From: DASYQD01 sp963837455
GTDB taxonomy: Bacteria > Acidobacteriota > Thermoanaerobaculia > Multivoradales > JAIOJS01
DNA: 64,000 nt
Direction of reading: 5' to 3'
NCBI GenBank assembly: GCA_963837455.1
Contig: CAWINM010000001.1
Coordinates: 2,480,001 to 2,544,000 of the forward strand
The position numbers and the translations under genes were made by a program. Below, one piece after another: positions 36,201-45,022 of the stretch (the first letter of the stretch is position 1; every line of letters begins with the position of its first letter). A model generated the notes under the pieces. That model ran no database searches. It was not told the DNA's origin and was given only the letters and a program-made list of their open reading frames with translations.

Positions 36201-37306
36201 AGGCGGTGGCGCTCTTCTATCCCGATCGTCTGGTGATCGACAGCTTCCAGGGCAACCTCGGCGGCGGCACGCTGCAGGCCAGCGGCGCCCTGGAGTGGCC
36301 GCGCCCTGGCGAGCCGGTGTCGGCGCGCTTCCAGGTGGCGGTGCGCAAGGTGAGCCTGCACTACCCCGAGGACTGGCTGGTGCGTGGCGACGGCGACCTG
36401 GTGTGGTCGGTCTCCGGCGACGAGCAGGCGGTGCGCGGGCAGGTGGTGCTCGATCGCGCTCTCTATCTGCGCGACGTGGATCTCGGCCTGGTGCCCCTGC
36501 TGCAGAAGTTCTTTCGCAGGCAGCGGCAGGAGGTCGAGGTCGCCGACGAGGCGCTGGGCGACGTGCAGCTGAACCTGCAGGTGCAGGCGCCGGGGACGGT
36601 CCGCATCCGCAACAACCTCGCCGACGTCAAGGGAACGGCCGAGCTGACCTTCCGCGGCAGCCTGGCGCGTCCGATCCTCTTCGGTCGCGTCGAGGCCGAG
36701 CCAGGCGGCCGCCTGGTGTACTCGGACAACACCTATCGCCTCGAGCGCGGCACCCTCACCTTCGCCAACCCCTACCGCATCGAGCCGCTGCTGGACCTGG
36801 CGGCGACGACGCGGGTGGCGAGCTACGACGTGCGGCTCGCCCTCTTCGGCAACCTCGAACGGCTCAACGCCACCTTCTCCTCCGACCCGCCCCTGCCGGA
36901 TCTCGAGGTGCTGTCGCTGCTCATCTCGGGCACGCCGGGACGGCTCTCCGACGAGCTCTCTCAGCTGCAGACGCAGACGCCGCAGGCGGCGGAGAACCCG
37001 GCCGCCGAGGGGCTGCTGCTCGGGCAGGCCGCGTCGCTGCTCACCCAGCGGGTGGGAAGCCTCTTCGGGTTCGACGCTTTCCGCATCGAGCCGCTGTCGC
37101 GCAGCGGTGAGTCGGTGTCCTCCGCGCGCGTCACGGTCGGCAAGCGGATCTCCCGCGCCGTCTACCTGACCTACTCCTACGACCCCTCGTCCACCGGCGG
37201 CCAGCGCTTCCAGGTGCAGTGGCAGGTGGCGCAAGGGCTCTCGGTCCTGCTCACCCAGGAGCAGGACTCGTACGGCGTCGACGTGCTGTGGGAGCAGCGC
37301 TTCTGA
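33204..37306 (+). CDS. tamB: TamB-family outer-membrane translocation/lipid-transport protein, one frameshift
   Basis: Starting at TTG 33204, the protein has a highly basic N-terminus, one transmembrane anchor (WLLLLVVVALAAVLWYLY) and a very long periplasmic beta-rich stretch with AsmA/DUF748-like features, ending in the TamB (DUF490) C-terminal domain (NPYRIEPLLDLAATTRV, RITVGKR-like strands, WEQRF end). A single missing G near 33809 (ELTSPP versus ELDITSF) splits the frame; adding it back gives 1367 residues without stops. TamB spans the periplasm, partners TamA, and probably moves phospholipids to the outer membrane. It follows nadK by one base and overlaps tamA. Confidence 0.85.
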
Positions 37307-40183
37307 GCCTTCCGCGGAGCGTGCCGCGGGCAGCGGCAACGGCGCTGCTGTTGCTGGCGCGTCAGGCCGCCGCGCAGCCGCCGGCGCCGCAGCCGGTGCA
37401 GGCGACGCCGCAGCCTGCCGCCACAGCCGTCGTGGCCGAGGGCGCCAACGGTGCGGCCGGGGGGCCGGTGGTGGTGGCCGTCGAGCTGCGCGGCGACGCC
37501 CCGCTCGACGACACCCAGGATGCGCTCGACCTCATCAGCCTCGAGCCGGGGACTCCCTACGACGAGAGCGAGGCGCGGCGGACACTGCGCAACCTCGAGG
37601 CTAGCGGCCTTGCCGCCGAGGCGGAGATCTGGACCAGGCCGTCGAGTGGCGGTGACTGCCCCACCTGCGCCGCGTCCTCTGCGGGAGGGGGAGTGGTGGT
37701 GATGGTGGCGCTGTGGGCCAACGTCCGGGTGGAGGCGGTCGCCCTTGCCGGCGAGGACCTCGGGCTCGGCAAGGAGGCCCTGCGGCGCGAGATCGAGGTC
37801 GTCGCCGGCGAGCCCCTGATCGAGGATCGCGTGCTGCGCAGCGTCTACCACCTGCAGGATCGCTATCGGGCGGAGGGGTACTTCGAGGCCACGGCACGGG
37901 CACGGGTGGCGGTGGATGCTGCCCGCAAGCGCGCCACTGTGACGTTCCAGCTCGCCGCCGGCCCACACGCCCACGTCGGATCCGTGGCGGTGGACGGACC
38001 GACGGGGCCGTTCTCACCCGCCCAGCTGGTGGCGGCGCTGCGCGCGCGCCCGGGCGAAGGCTACCGGCAGTCGACCGTACGCGACGACGCGGAGCGCCTG
38101 CGCCGCTGGCTGCACGAGCAAGACTATCGGCAGGCGGAGACGGAGCTGGCGAGCGAGCGCTACGACCCGACGCACCACGTCGTCGACCTCGGCTACCGCG
38201 TCGACGTGCACGGCAGGATCACGCTGACGGTGGGCGGCGCCGACCTCGACACCCTGCGGCGCGCCGGGCTGCTCCCCTTCCTCGGTGACCAGGGCTACGA
38301 CGAGGCGGTGCTGCTGCAGTCGGAGGCGCGCATCACGCGCCACTTCCAGGAGAGCGGTCACTATCGGGTAGAGGTCGAGCACCGCGAGCAACGCCAGGGC
38401 GAGGACGTGCACCTGACGCTGCTGGTGCGGCCCGGCCCCGTCTTCACCCTCGACGAGGTGGGTTTCGCGGGAAACGAGGGGGTCTCGGCGGCCCAGCTGA
38501 AGGCACTGATGAGCACCGGGGAGAAGAGGCTTCTGGTGGCGGGCAGTGGCCGGCTGGTCGACGAAGTGCTCGCCGCCGACCTCGACAACGTGCGCTCCTA
38601 CTATGCCCTGAACGGCTGGACCCAGGCCAAGGTGGGACCACCCAAGGTGAGCGAAGCGGGAGGGGCACACTCTCGCGCTCACCATTCCCATCGTCGAGGG
38701 ACCGCGCTCGCGGGTCGTCGATCTCGAGCTCACCGGGGTGACGGCGATCGACCGCGCGGCGCTGCGCTCGGCCTTGCCGCTCAAGGCCGGCGGGCCGTTC
38801 CACCCCCGCCTGCTCGACGAGACGCTCGACCTCGTGCGGGCGCGCTACGAGCAGGAGGGTTACGCCTACGCGCAGGTCTCGGCGAGCACCGACTGGAACC
38901 CCGACCACACCCTCGTCGACATCCGCCTGCAGGTCATCGAGGGCCCCCGTCAGGTTGCGGCCAACGTCATCATTCGCGGCAACCAGCGCACCGCCACCGC
39001 CGTCGTGCGCATGCTCGCCGGCATCTCCCCCGGCGAGCCGCTGTCGCGACGCCGCCTGCTCGAGGTGCAGCGCAACCTCTACCGACTCGGCGTCTTCTCG
39101 CGAGTCGACGTCACCCTGGCGCCCACCGGCGAGAGCGTGCGGCAGCGCGACGTGGTGATCGAGGTGGAGGAGGGTCGCAACCAGCGACTGGCCTACGGCG
39201 TCGGCTACGACTCGCAGGAGGGGCCGGGTGGGCTGGTCAGCTACTCCCACTCCAACCTGCTCGGGCGCGCCCTGCACTTCCAGATCGACGCCCGTGCCTC
39301 GGCACGCACGCAGCGCTACCGGCTGCTGCTCGAGCAGCCGTATTGGGGAGGGCGGTGGCCGGGCGCCATCAACTACCTGCTCTACCAGGACTCGGACCGG
39401 CGGCCCACCTTCCGCGTCGAGCAGCGCGGCACCGAGGCCGAGCTCGCGCGCGGACGCAACCGGCTGCGCTTCAGCCTGTTCATCGACTACCGCCAGGTGC
39501 AGCTGGGTCCCGGCGACGAGCGGCTCGACCTTTCCGACCTGCCGCTCGACGAGCAGCGTGCGTTCCAGGACATCAAGATCCTCTCGCTGACGCCGCGGGT
39601 GGTGTGGGACGAGCGCGACGACCCCATCGACCCGCACCGCGGCAGCCAGGTCATCGCGCAGCTCAAGTACGCGATCCCGGTTGCCCATGTCGCCGACGAG
39701 CACTTCCTCGAGCTGTTCGGGCAGCTGGTGCACTACTGGGACCTGCGGGGCGCCGGCGTGGTGGCGGCGAGCGTGCGCGGCGGCGGCATCGAGCCGCTCG
39801 ACAATCAGCCGGTGTCGATTGCCGAGCGCTTCTTCGCCGGCGGCCGCACCACCAACCGGGCCTACGACCGCGACCGGCTCGGCATCCCCGGCGAGACGCT
39901 GATCGCCGGCAAACCGATCGGCGGCAACGGGCTCTTCCTGCTCAACCTCGACTACCGCTTCCCGCTCGCCGGGCCCCTCGGCGGCACGGTGTTCGTCGAC
40001 TCCGGCAACGTCTGGGCGGACTGGCGCGACATGCGAGTGCGCGAGATCAAGAGCGGCGCCGGTCTCGGCGTGCGCTACCTGACGCCCATCGGTCCGCTGC
40101 GCGTCGAGGTGGGCTGGAAGCTCGACCGCGAGCGCGGGGAGCCCAAGAGCGCCGTGCTGGTGAGCTTTGGCAACGCGTTCTAG
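37303..40183 (+). CDS. tamA: TamA/BamA-like Omp85 protein with POTRA domains, probable CTG start, one frameshift
   Basis: The preferred start is CTG 37303, overlapping the tamB TGA (CTGA) with GGAG eight bases upstream; GTG 37321 is an alternative with poor spacing. A signal peptide (ATALLLLARQAAAQ) is followed by about five POTRA repeats (for example LISLEPGTPYDESEARRTLR and ISPGEPLSRRRLLEVQ). The Omp85 barrel from residue 610 on includes FFAGGRTTNRAYDRDRLG and the SVLVSFGNAF-type end with terminal Phe. The frame shifts near 38640-38672 (one extra base); correcting it gives 959 residues. Adjacent tamB makes a TamA role likelier than BamA. Confidence 0.85.
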
Positions 40184-40210
40184 TGGGTGGCGCGGGCTGC
40201 CTCTCGAACC

Positions 40211-40234
40211 CAGCTGCCGCGGCGCGGCAAGCTG
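40211..40234 (+). other. Hairpin between tamA and ribBA
   Basis: CAGCTGCCGC can pair with GCGGCAAGCTG through a ten-base stem with one bulged A and a three-base loop. It has no T-tract, so it is not a classic terminator, and it overlaps the promoter region of ribBA. Confidence 0.3.
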
Positions 40235-40241
40235 CTAAGCT
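40233..40241 (+). promoter_or_regulatory. Extended -10 element close to the ribBA start
   Basis: TGCTAAGCT has an extended TG and TAAGCT (40236-40241). The hexamer begins 15 bases before ATG 40251, predicting a leader of about three bases. Confidence 0.42.
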
Positions 40242-40250
40242 ACGCCGCTG

Positions 40251-41470
40251 ATGGCGGGGGAGACCGGCCCGTTCGCTCGCATCGAGGAGGCGCTCGCCGA
40301 GCTGCGCGCGGGGCGCTTCGTCATCATCGTCGACGACGAGGACCGCGAGAACGAGGGCGACCTGGCGCTGGCGGCCGAGAAGGTGACGCCGGAGGCGATC
40401 AACTTCATGGCCACCCACGGCCGCGGGCTGATCTGCCTCTCGCTCACCGAGGAGCGCTGCGACGCCCTGGGGCTGCCGCTCATGGTCGAGCGCAACACCT
40501 CGCCCTTCGGCACCGCCTTCACGGTGTCGATCGAGGCGCGCGGCAAGGTCACCACCGGCATCTCGGCGGCGGACCGCGCCGCCACCGTGCGCGCCGCCAT
40601 CGACCCGGCGACGCGGCCGGAGGACCTGGTGCGGCCGGGGCACATGTTCCCGCTGCGGGCGCGCCGGGGCGGCGTGCTGCGGCGGGCCGGGCAGACCGAG
40701 GCCTCCGTCGACCTCGCGGCGCTCGCCGGCCTCACTCCCGCCGGGGTGATCTGCGAGATCATGAACGAGGATGGCACCATGGCGCGCGTGCCCGACCTGG
40801 CGCGCTTCGCGGCGCGCCATGGGCTCAAGATGGTGACGGTCTCCGACCTCATCCGCTACCGGTTGAGCCACGAGCGGCTGGTGGAGCGGATGGCATCGCC
40901 GCTGCTGCCGACGCCCTGGGGCGACCTGCGGCTGCACGCCTACCGCGCGCCGGTCACCGGCGAGGAGCACCTGGCTCTCGTGCGCGGCGAGCTCGCCGTG
41001 GCGACGAACCGGTGCTGGTGCGCGTCCACAGCCAGTGCCTGACCGGCGATCTCTTCGGCTCCGAGCGCTGCGACTGCGGCCTACAATTGCACCTGGCGCT
41101 CGATCGTATCCAGGAGGAGGGACGCGGAGTGTTGCTCTACTTGCTGCAGGAGGGGCGCGGCATCGGGCTGGTCAACAAGCTGCGCGCCTACGAGCTGCAG
41201 GAGCAGGGGCACGACACCGTCGAGGCCAACGAGCGACTCGGCTTCCGGCCCGACCAGCGCGACTACGGCATCGGCGCGCAGATCCTGCGCGACCTCGGCG
41301 TGCGGAGGCTGCGGCTGATGACCAACAACCCGCAGAAGCACCTCGGCCTCGCCGGCTACGGCCTCGAGATCGTCGAGCGAGTGCCGCTCGAGGTGCCGCC
41401 CACCGAGACCAGCCGCGACTACCTGCGCGCCAAGCGCGACAAGCTGGGACACCTGCTGAACCTGGTGTGA
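40251..41470 (+). CDS. ribBA: Bifunctional 3,4-dihydroxy-2-butanone-4-phosphate synthase / GTP cyclohydrolase II, one frameshift
   Basis: The first 210 residues are RibB (VIIVDDEDRENEGDL, the D-x-T-x-x-R region replaced by HGRGLICLSL, and GHMFPLRAR), and the rest is RibA with zinc-binding HSQCLTGDLFGSERCDCG and the RGIGLVNKLRAYELQ active site. Together they make the two riboflavin precursors. One G is missing in a GGG run near 41008 (LAVATNR versus LAVGDEPVLV); restoring it gives 406 residues. It starts at ATG 40251 just behind an extended -10. No FMN riboswitch fits in the 67-base upstream gap. Confidence 0.9.
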
Positions 41471-42666
41471 GCCTGCGCCTGCTCTGGGTGGCCACCAAGG
41501 CCCCCTGGCCGCCGCGCGACGGAGGACGGCTGCTGCAGCTCGAGACCCTCCGTCTGCTCGCCGAGCCGGCGGGCGAGATCGAGGTGGAGCTGGTGGCGCC
41601 GGTGCGCGCCGCCGAGCAAGCCGAGGTGTCGGCGGCGCTCGCCCCCTTCTGCCGTCCGCGGCTGGTCGACGCCAGGCCGGTGGCACTGCCGCTGGCGGCC
41701 ATGCTCGCCCGCCGGCGCGGCTGGCCGGTGACGGCGACGCGACACCGGCTGTCCAAGGTCGGTCTTGCGGTCGCTGCCGCGGCGGCCACCGGGCGCTTCG
41801 ACCTCGTCCACGCCGAGCAGCTGCAGGCCATGCCGCAGGCCCTCGCCGCCCAGCTGCCGGTGGTGCTGCGGGCGCAGAACGTGGAGAGCGATCTCTGGCG
41901 CGGGGCCCCCGGCGCCGACGGACGTCCACGCCCCTTCGCGCGCACTGCCGGGCGCCTGCGCCGGCGCGAGGAGACCCTGCTGGCGCGCTGGGAAGGGGCG
42001 ATGATCGACCAGGCGGCGATGACCCTGGCGGTCAGCGAGCGCGATGCCCGGGCGTTGCAGGCGCTGGCGCCGTCAGCGCGGGTGGAGGCGTTGCCGGTGC
42101 CCTTCCCCGCTCAGTTGCCGCCGGGCCCGGCGCTGCCCGGAACGCCGGCGGTGGCCCTGCTCGCCGGCTCCGGTTGGTCACCCAACCGCGAGGGGGCGGA
42201 GGCGTTCGCCACCACCACCTGGCCGCACGTCCAGCGCGCGCTGCCGGAGGCGCAGCTGCACGTCTTCGGCGAGGCGCGGGTGGGCGGTGCCGGGATCGTC
42301 CGCCACCCCGCGCCCGACGATGCCGCCGCGGTGTTCGGCAGCGGCTGCCTGCTGGTGGTGCCGCTCGAGGTCGCCTCGGGGGTGCGCATGAAGGTGCTCG
42401 AGGCGTGGGCCCGAGGGGTGCCGGTGGCGGCGACCCCGGCGGCGGCGGCGGGGCTCGCCGCCACCTCCGGCGAGGAGCTGCTGGTGGCGGCGATGGGGGA
42501 GCCGCTGGCCGCCGCGCTGGTGGTCCTGGCCGGCGATGCCCGCCTCAGGGCGCGGCTGGCACGGGCGGGACACGAGCTGCTGCGGCGACGCCATGATCCG
42601 GCGCAGGCTCGGCGGCGGCTCCTCGCCGCCTATGCGACCGCCGCCGCCGCTCCGGTTCGCGGCTGA
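41467..42666 (+). CDS. Family 4 glycosyltransferase
   Basis: This 399-residue protein starts at GTG 41467, overlapping the ribBA stop (GTGA). The two-domain GT-B form is clear: an N-terminal DGGRLLQLETLRLL segment, the hinge VVLRAQNVESDLWRG (typical for GT4 enzymes acting at the start of exopolysaccharide loci), AGSGWSPNREGAEAF and the C-terminal EVASGVRMKVLEAWARGVPVAAT (shown in part) that binds the sugar nucleotide. Sugar and acceptor cannot be told. Its 3' end overlaps the convergent O-antigen-ligase gene by 122 bases. It opens the exopolysaccharide locus. Confidence 0.85.
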   Translation: MSLRLLWVATKAPWPPRDGGRLLQLETLRLLAEPAGEIEVELVAPVRAAEQAEVSAALAPFCRPRLVDARPVALPLAAMLARRRGWPVTATRHRLSKVGLAVAAAAATGRFDLVHAEQLQAMPQALAAQLPVVLRAQNVESDLWRGAPGADGRPRPFARTAGRLRRREETLLARWEGAMIDQAAMTLAVSERDARALQALAPSARVEALPVPFPAQLPPGPALPGTPAVALLAGSGWSPNREGAEAFATTTWPHVQRALPEAQLHVFGEARVGGAGIVRHPAPDDAAAVFGSGCLLVVPLEVASGVRMKVLEAWARGVPVAATPAAAAGLAATSGEELLVAAMGEPLAAALVVLAGDARLRARLARAGHELLRRRHDPAQARRRLLAAYATAAAAPVRG

Positions 42667-44020
42667 CCACCACCGGCGCGCCGGCCGCCGCCCCCACCAG
42701 GATGGCGAGTGTCAGCGCGTTGGCCGGGATGGTGAGCCCGAAGTCGAGCCCCGAGTGGACGGCGGCGGCCGCCAGCGCCCCGTAGCCGGCGAGCGCGGCC
42801 GCCCGATCCTCGCCGCGGTTGTCGCCGGCGAGGATCCGGAACAGCCGGTGCACGGTGGCGGCGAGGCCGGCCAGCAGCAGCAGGGCCCCAGGCACGCCGA
42901 GCGTCGCCAGGGCCTCGAGCCAGTCGTTGTGGGCGTGCCACCAGCCGCCGGGAATGGTCGCCGGCTGCACCATCGTGAAGGCGTCGCGGAAGCTCGCCAT
43001 GCCGGTGCCCGTCCAGGGAAAGCGCTGCCATAGCTCCCAGGTCGCCGCGTAGGCAACCCGCCGCGAGCTCCAGGTCAGCTCGTAGGGCGAGGTGGCGAGC
43101 CAGCGGCCGAGCCCCTCCTGCAGCCCCAGCGCGACCACCGTGGCGACGCCGAGCAGGCCGAGGCCGAGCCCTGCCGGCGCCACGCCCCAGCGACGGCGGC
43201 GCAGGGCGGCGGCGGCGCCCTGGGCGGCGGTAGCGGCGAGCGCCGCGAGCAGGCCGGCACGAGAGCCCGTGAAGGCGATGGCAGCGAACAGGCCAAGCCA
43301 GACGATGAGGGGCGGGCCGACGAGCAGCAAGCGGTGCTCGAGGGTCAGCGTCCGCCGCGTGCGCCGCAGGCTCCACCAGAGCCAGGCGAAGGACACCACC
43401 AGGGACAGCTCGAGGTAGAGCGCCAGGTGGTCGGGGTTGATGAAGGTACCCCTTAGCCGCCCAGGTCCCCCGGGGACGTGGACGCCCCACAGCGTGGAGG
43501 CGCCCGAGCTCCAGCGGCTGGTGCCGTAGAGCACCTCGAATCCCGCCGCCAGGCCGAGCGCCAGGGCGAGCACGCGGCGCAGCTGGCGCGGGCGCCCCAC
43601 CGCGGCGGCGGCGAAGAAGGCGAGGGCGACCGCCGCCCACCACAGAGCGTTGCGGCGGGAGAGGTCGGGGGCGAGAGAGAGCGGCATTCTCGCGGGCGCT
43701 TGCTGCCCCAGCAGCTCCGCCGCCCCGACGCGCAGAGCCGCGGCGCGCGGCGACAGCGCCCGTACCAGGGAGGCCGGTAGCTCGACGGTCTGCAGGGCGC
43801 CCCAGCAGGAGATGAGCAGCAGGGCCGCCGCCGGCAAGCGTCCGCCGCCGCCGAGGGGCCCCTCGCGGCGGCTGCCGAGGGCGAGCAGCAGTGCCGCGGC
43901 GCACCCGATCTGCAGGCCGGCACGAGCCGCGAAGGTGACGCTGCCGAACGGCAGCGGGGCCCACACCAGCAGCGCGGAAAGAGCCAGAAGTGCCAGCAAA
44001 AGCGGGAGATCGCGTATCAT
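42545..44020 (-). CDS. O-antigen ligase/polymerase-like membrane protein
   Basis: This 491-residue protein starts at ATG 44020 and has about eleven hydrophobic helices. The Wzy_C-type loop includes TFINPDHLALYLELS, FTGSRAGLLAALA and the periplasmic HAHNDWLEALATLG motif, which contains the conserved His of this superfamily. Such proteins polymerise or ligate undecaprenyl-linked polysaccharide at the periplasmic face. The C-terminal tail is unusually Arg/Ala/Pro-rich and lies antisense to the end of the glycosyltransferase gene. It diverges from wza; GATAAT on the minus strand at 44050-44045 is a candidate -10 about 30 bases before its ATG. Confidence 0.82.
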   Translation of the reverse strand: MIRDLPLLLALLALSALLVWAPLPFGSVTFAARAGLQIGCAAALLLALGSRREGPLGGGGRLPAAALLLISCWGALQTVELPASLVRALSPRAAALRVGAAELLGQQAPARMPLSLAPDLSRRNALWWAAVALAFFAAAAVGRPRQLRRVLALALGLAAGFEVLYGTSRWSSGASTLWGVHVPGGPGRLRGTFINPDHLALYLELSLVVSFAWLWWSLRRTRRTLTLEHRLLLVGPPLIVWLGLFAAIAFTGSRAGLLAALAATAAQGAAAALRRRRWGVAPAGLGLGLLGVATVVALGLQEGLGRWLATSPYELTWSSRRVAYAATWELWQRFPWTGTGMASFRDAFTMVQPATIPGGWWHAHNDWLEALATLGVPGALLLLAGLAATVHRLFRILAGDNRGEDRAAALAGYGALAAAAVHSGLDFGLTIPANALTLAILVGAAAGAPVVVSREPERRRRSHRRRGAAAEPAPDHGVAAAARVPPVPAAP

Positions 44021-44137
44021 GAAGATGTAGTGACGCGAGCTGCCATTATCACCGATGGCTGCAAGGGCCGTTGTGCGGGCGGAGTTCGCCATGCCGCCCT
44101 GGAATATCCTCGCGCGATCCAGGGTTGTGCCGCAGCG

Positions 44138-45022
44138 ATGGCTATCAGGGAGCGCCCTGCGCCCAGGAGGGCGCCCCGCCGGTGGTCCACTCGGTGGACG
44201 GCCCAGGTGCTGCTGCTTCTCGCTGCTGCCGCGTTCCCGGCGCTCGCGGCGGGCGAGAGCTCGGACTATCGCCTCGGCCCCCAGGACGTGCTCGCCATCA
44301 AGGTCTACGAGGCTCCCGACTTCGACAACGGCGAGGTGCGGGTCTCCGCGGAAGGGAAGATCAGCCTTCCCAACGCCGGCGCTATCGCCGTCGCGGGGCT
44401 CACCGAGACCGAGGCGGCGGCGCAGGTCGAGCGCGTCCTCGAGCAGTGCTGCATCAATCGGGCGACGGTGCACCTGCAGGTCAAGGAGTATCGGTTCAAG
44501 CCGATCTCGGTGATCGGTGCCGTCGGGCGTCCCGGCCCCCTCGCCTCGTCGGGGCGGCTCACCCTGCTCGAGGTGCTCACCGCCGCCGGTGGCGTCGCCC
44601 CGCAGCGTGGCGACGTCGTCTACGTCATCCGCCACGGGGACAACGGCCTCACCGACCAGCTCACGGTGCGGCTCGACGACCTGCTGCTGCGCGGGGACAC
44701 GCGGGTCAACATCCCGATCTTCCCGGGCGATCTCGTCAACGTTCCCGCCACCGTCGAGGTGACCGTGTTCGTGCTCGGCGAGGTGCAGCACGCCGGCGCG
44801 GTGACCTTCAAGAGCACCGATCGCATGACGCTGCTCACCACCATCGCTCGCGCCGGCGGTCTCAGCGACCGCGCCTCCAACAAGATGGTCATCAAGCGCG
44901 AGGGCACCGGCGGGTTGATCGACGAGATCCAGGTGGACTACAAGGCGGTGCTGGCGGGCAAGGTACCCGACCCGGTGCTCGAGGAAGGTGACGTGGTGGT
45001 GGTCAAGGAGTCGTTCTTCTGA
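44138..45022 (+). CDS. wza: Polysaccharide export protein (Wza-like)
   Basis: This 294-residue protein starts at ATG 44138, which gives a basic N-region followed by a signal sequence (VLLLLAAAAFPALAAG). An in-frame GTG at 44030 would add 36 residues without improving the signal. The Poly_export domain (YRLGPQDVLAIKVYEAPDF) and two SLBB domains (VIGAVGRPGPLASSG; VLGEVQHAGAVTF) match Wza/OPX. It forms the outer-membrane export channel fed by Wzc. No lipobox cysteine is obvious at the cleavage site. Its stop overlaps the proposed CTG start of wzc. Confidence 0.9.
   Translation: MAIRERPAPRRAPRRWSTRWTAQVLLLLAAAAFPALAAGESSDYRLGPQDVLAIKVYEAPDFDNGEVRVSAEGKISLPNAGAIAVAGLTETEAAAQVERVLEQCCINRATVHLQVKEYRFKPISVIGAVGRPGPLASSGRLTLLEVLTAAGGVAPQRGDVVYVIRHGDNGLTDQLTVRLDDLLLRGDTRVNIPIFPGDLVNVPATVEVTVFVLGEVQHAGAVTFKSTDRMTLLTTIARAGGLSDRASNKMVIKREGTGGLIDEIQVDYKAVLAGKVPDPVLEEGDVVVVKESFF

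Noticed and set aside
40184..40250. An FMN riboswitch before ribBA
   Set aside because: The gap is only 67 bases, is occupied by a hairpin and an extended -10, and has none of the conserved RFN-element segments.
44030..44137. GTG 44030 as the wza start, with TATCAT 14 bases upstream
   Set aside because: It fits the leaderless spacing, but it would place 36 non-conserved residues before the signal peptide; ATG 44138 gives a normal export signal. It remains a weak alternative.
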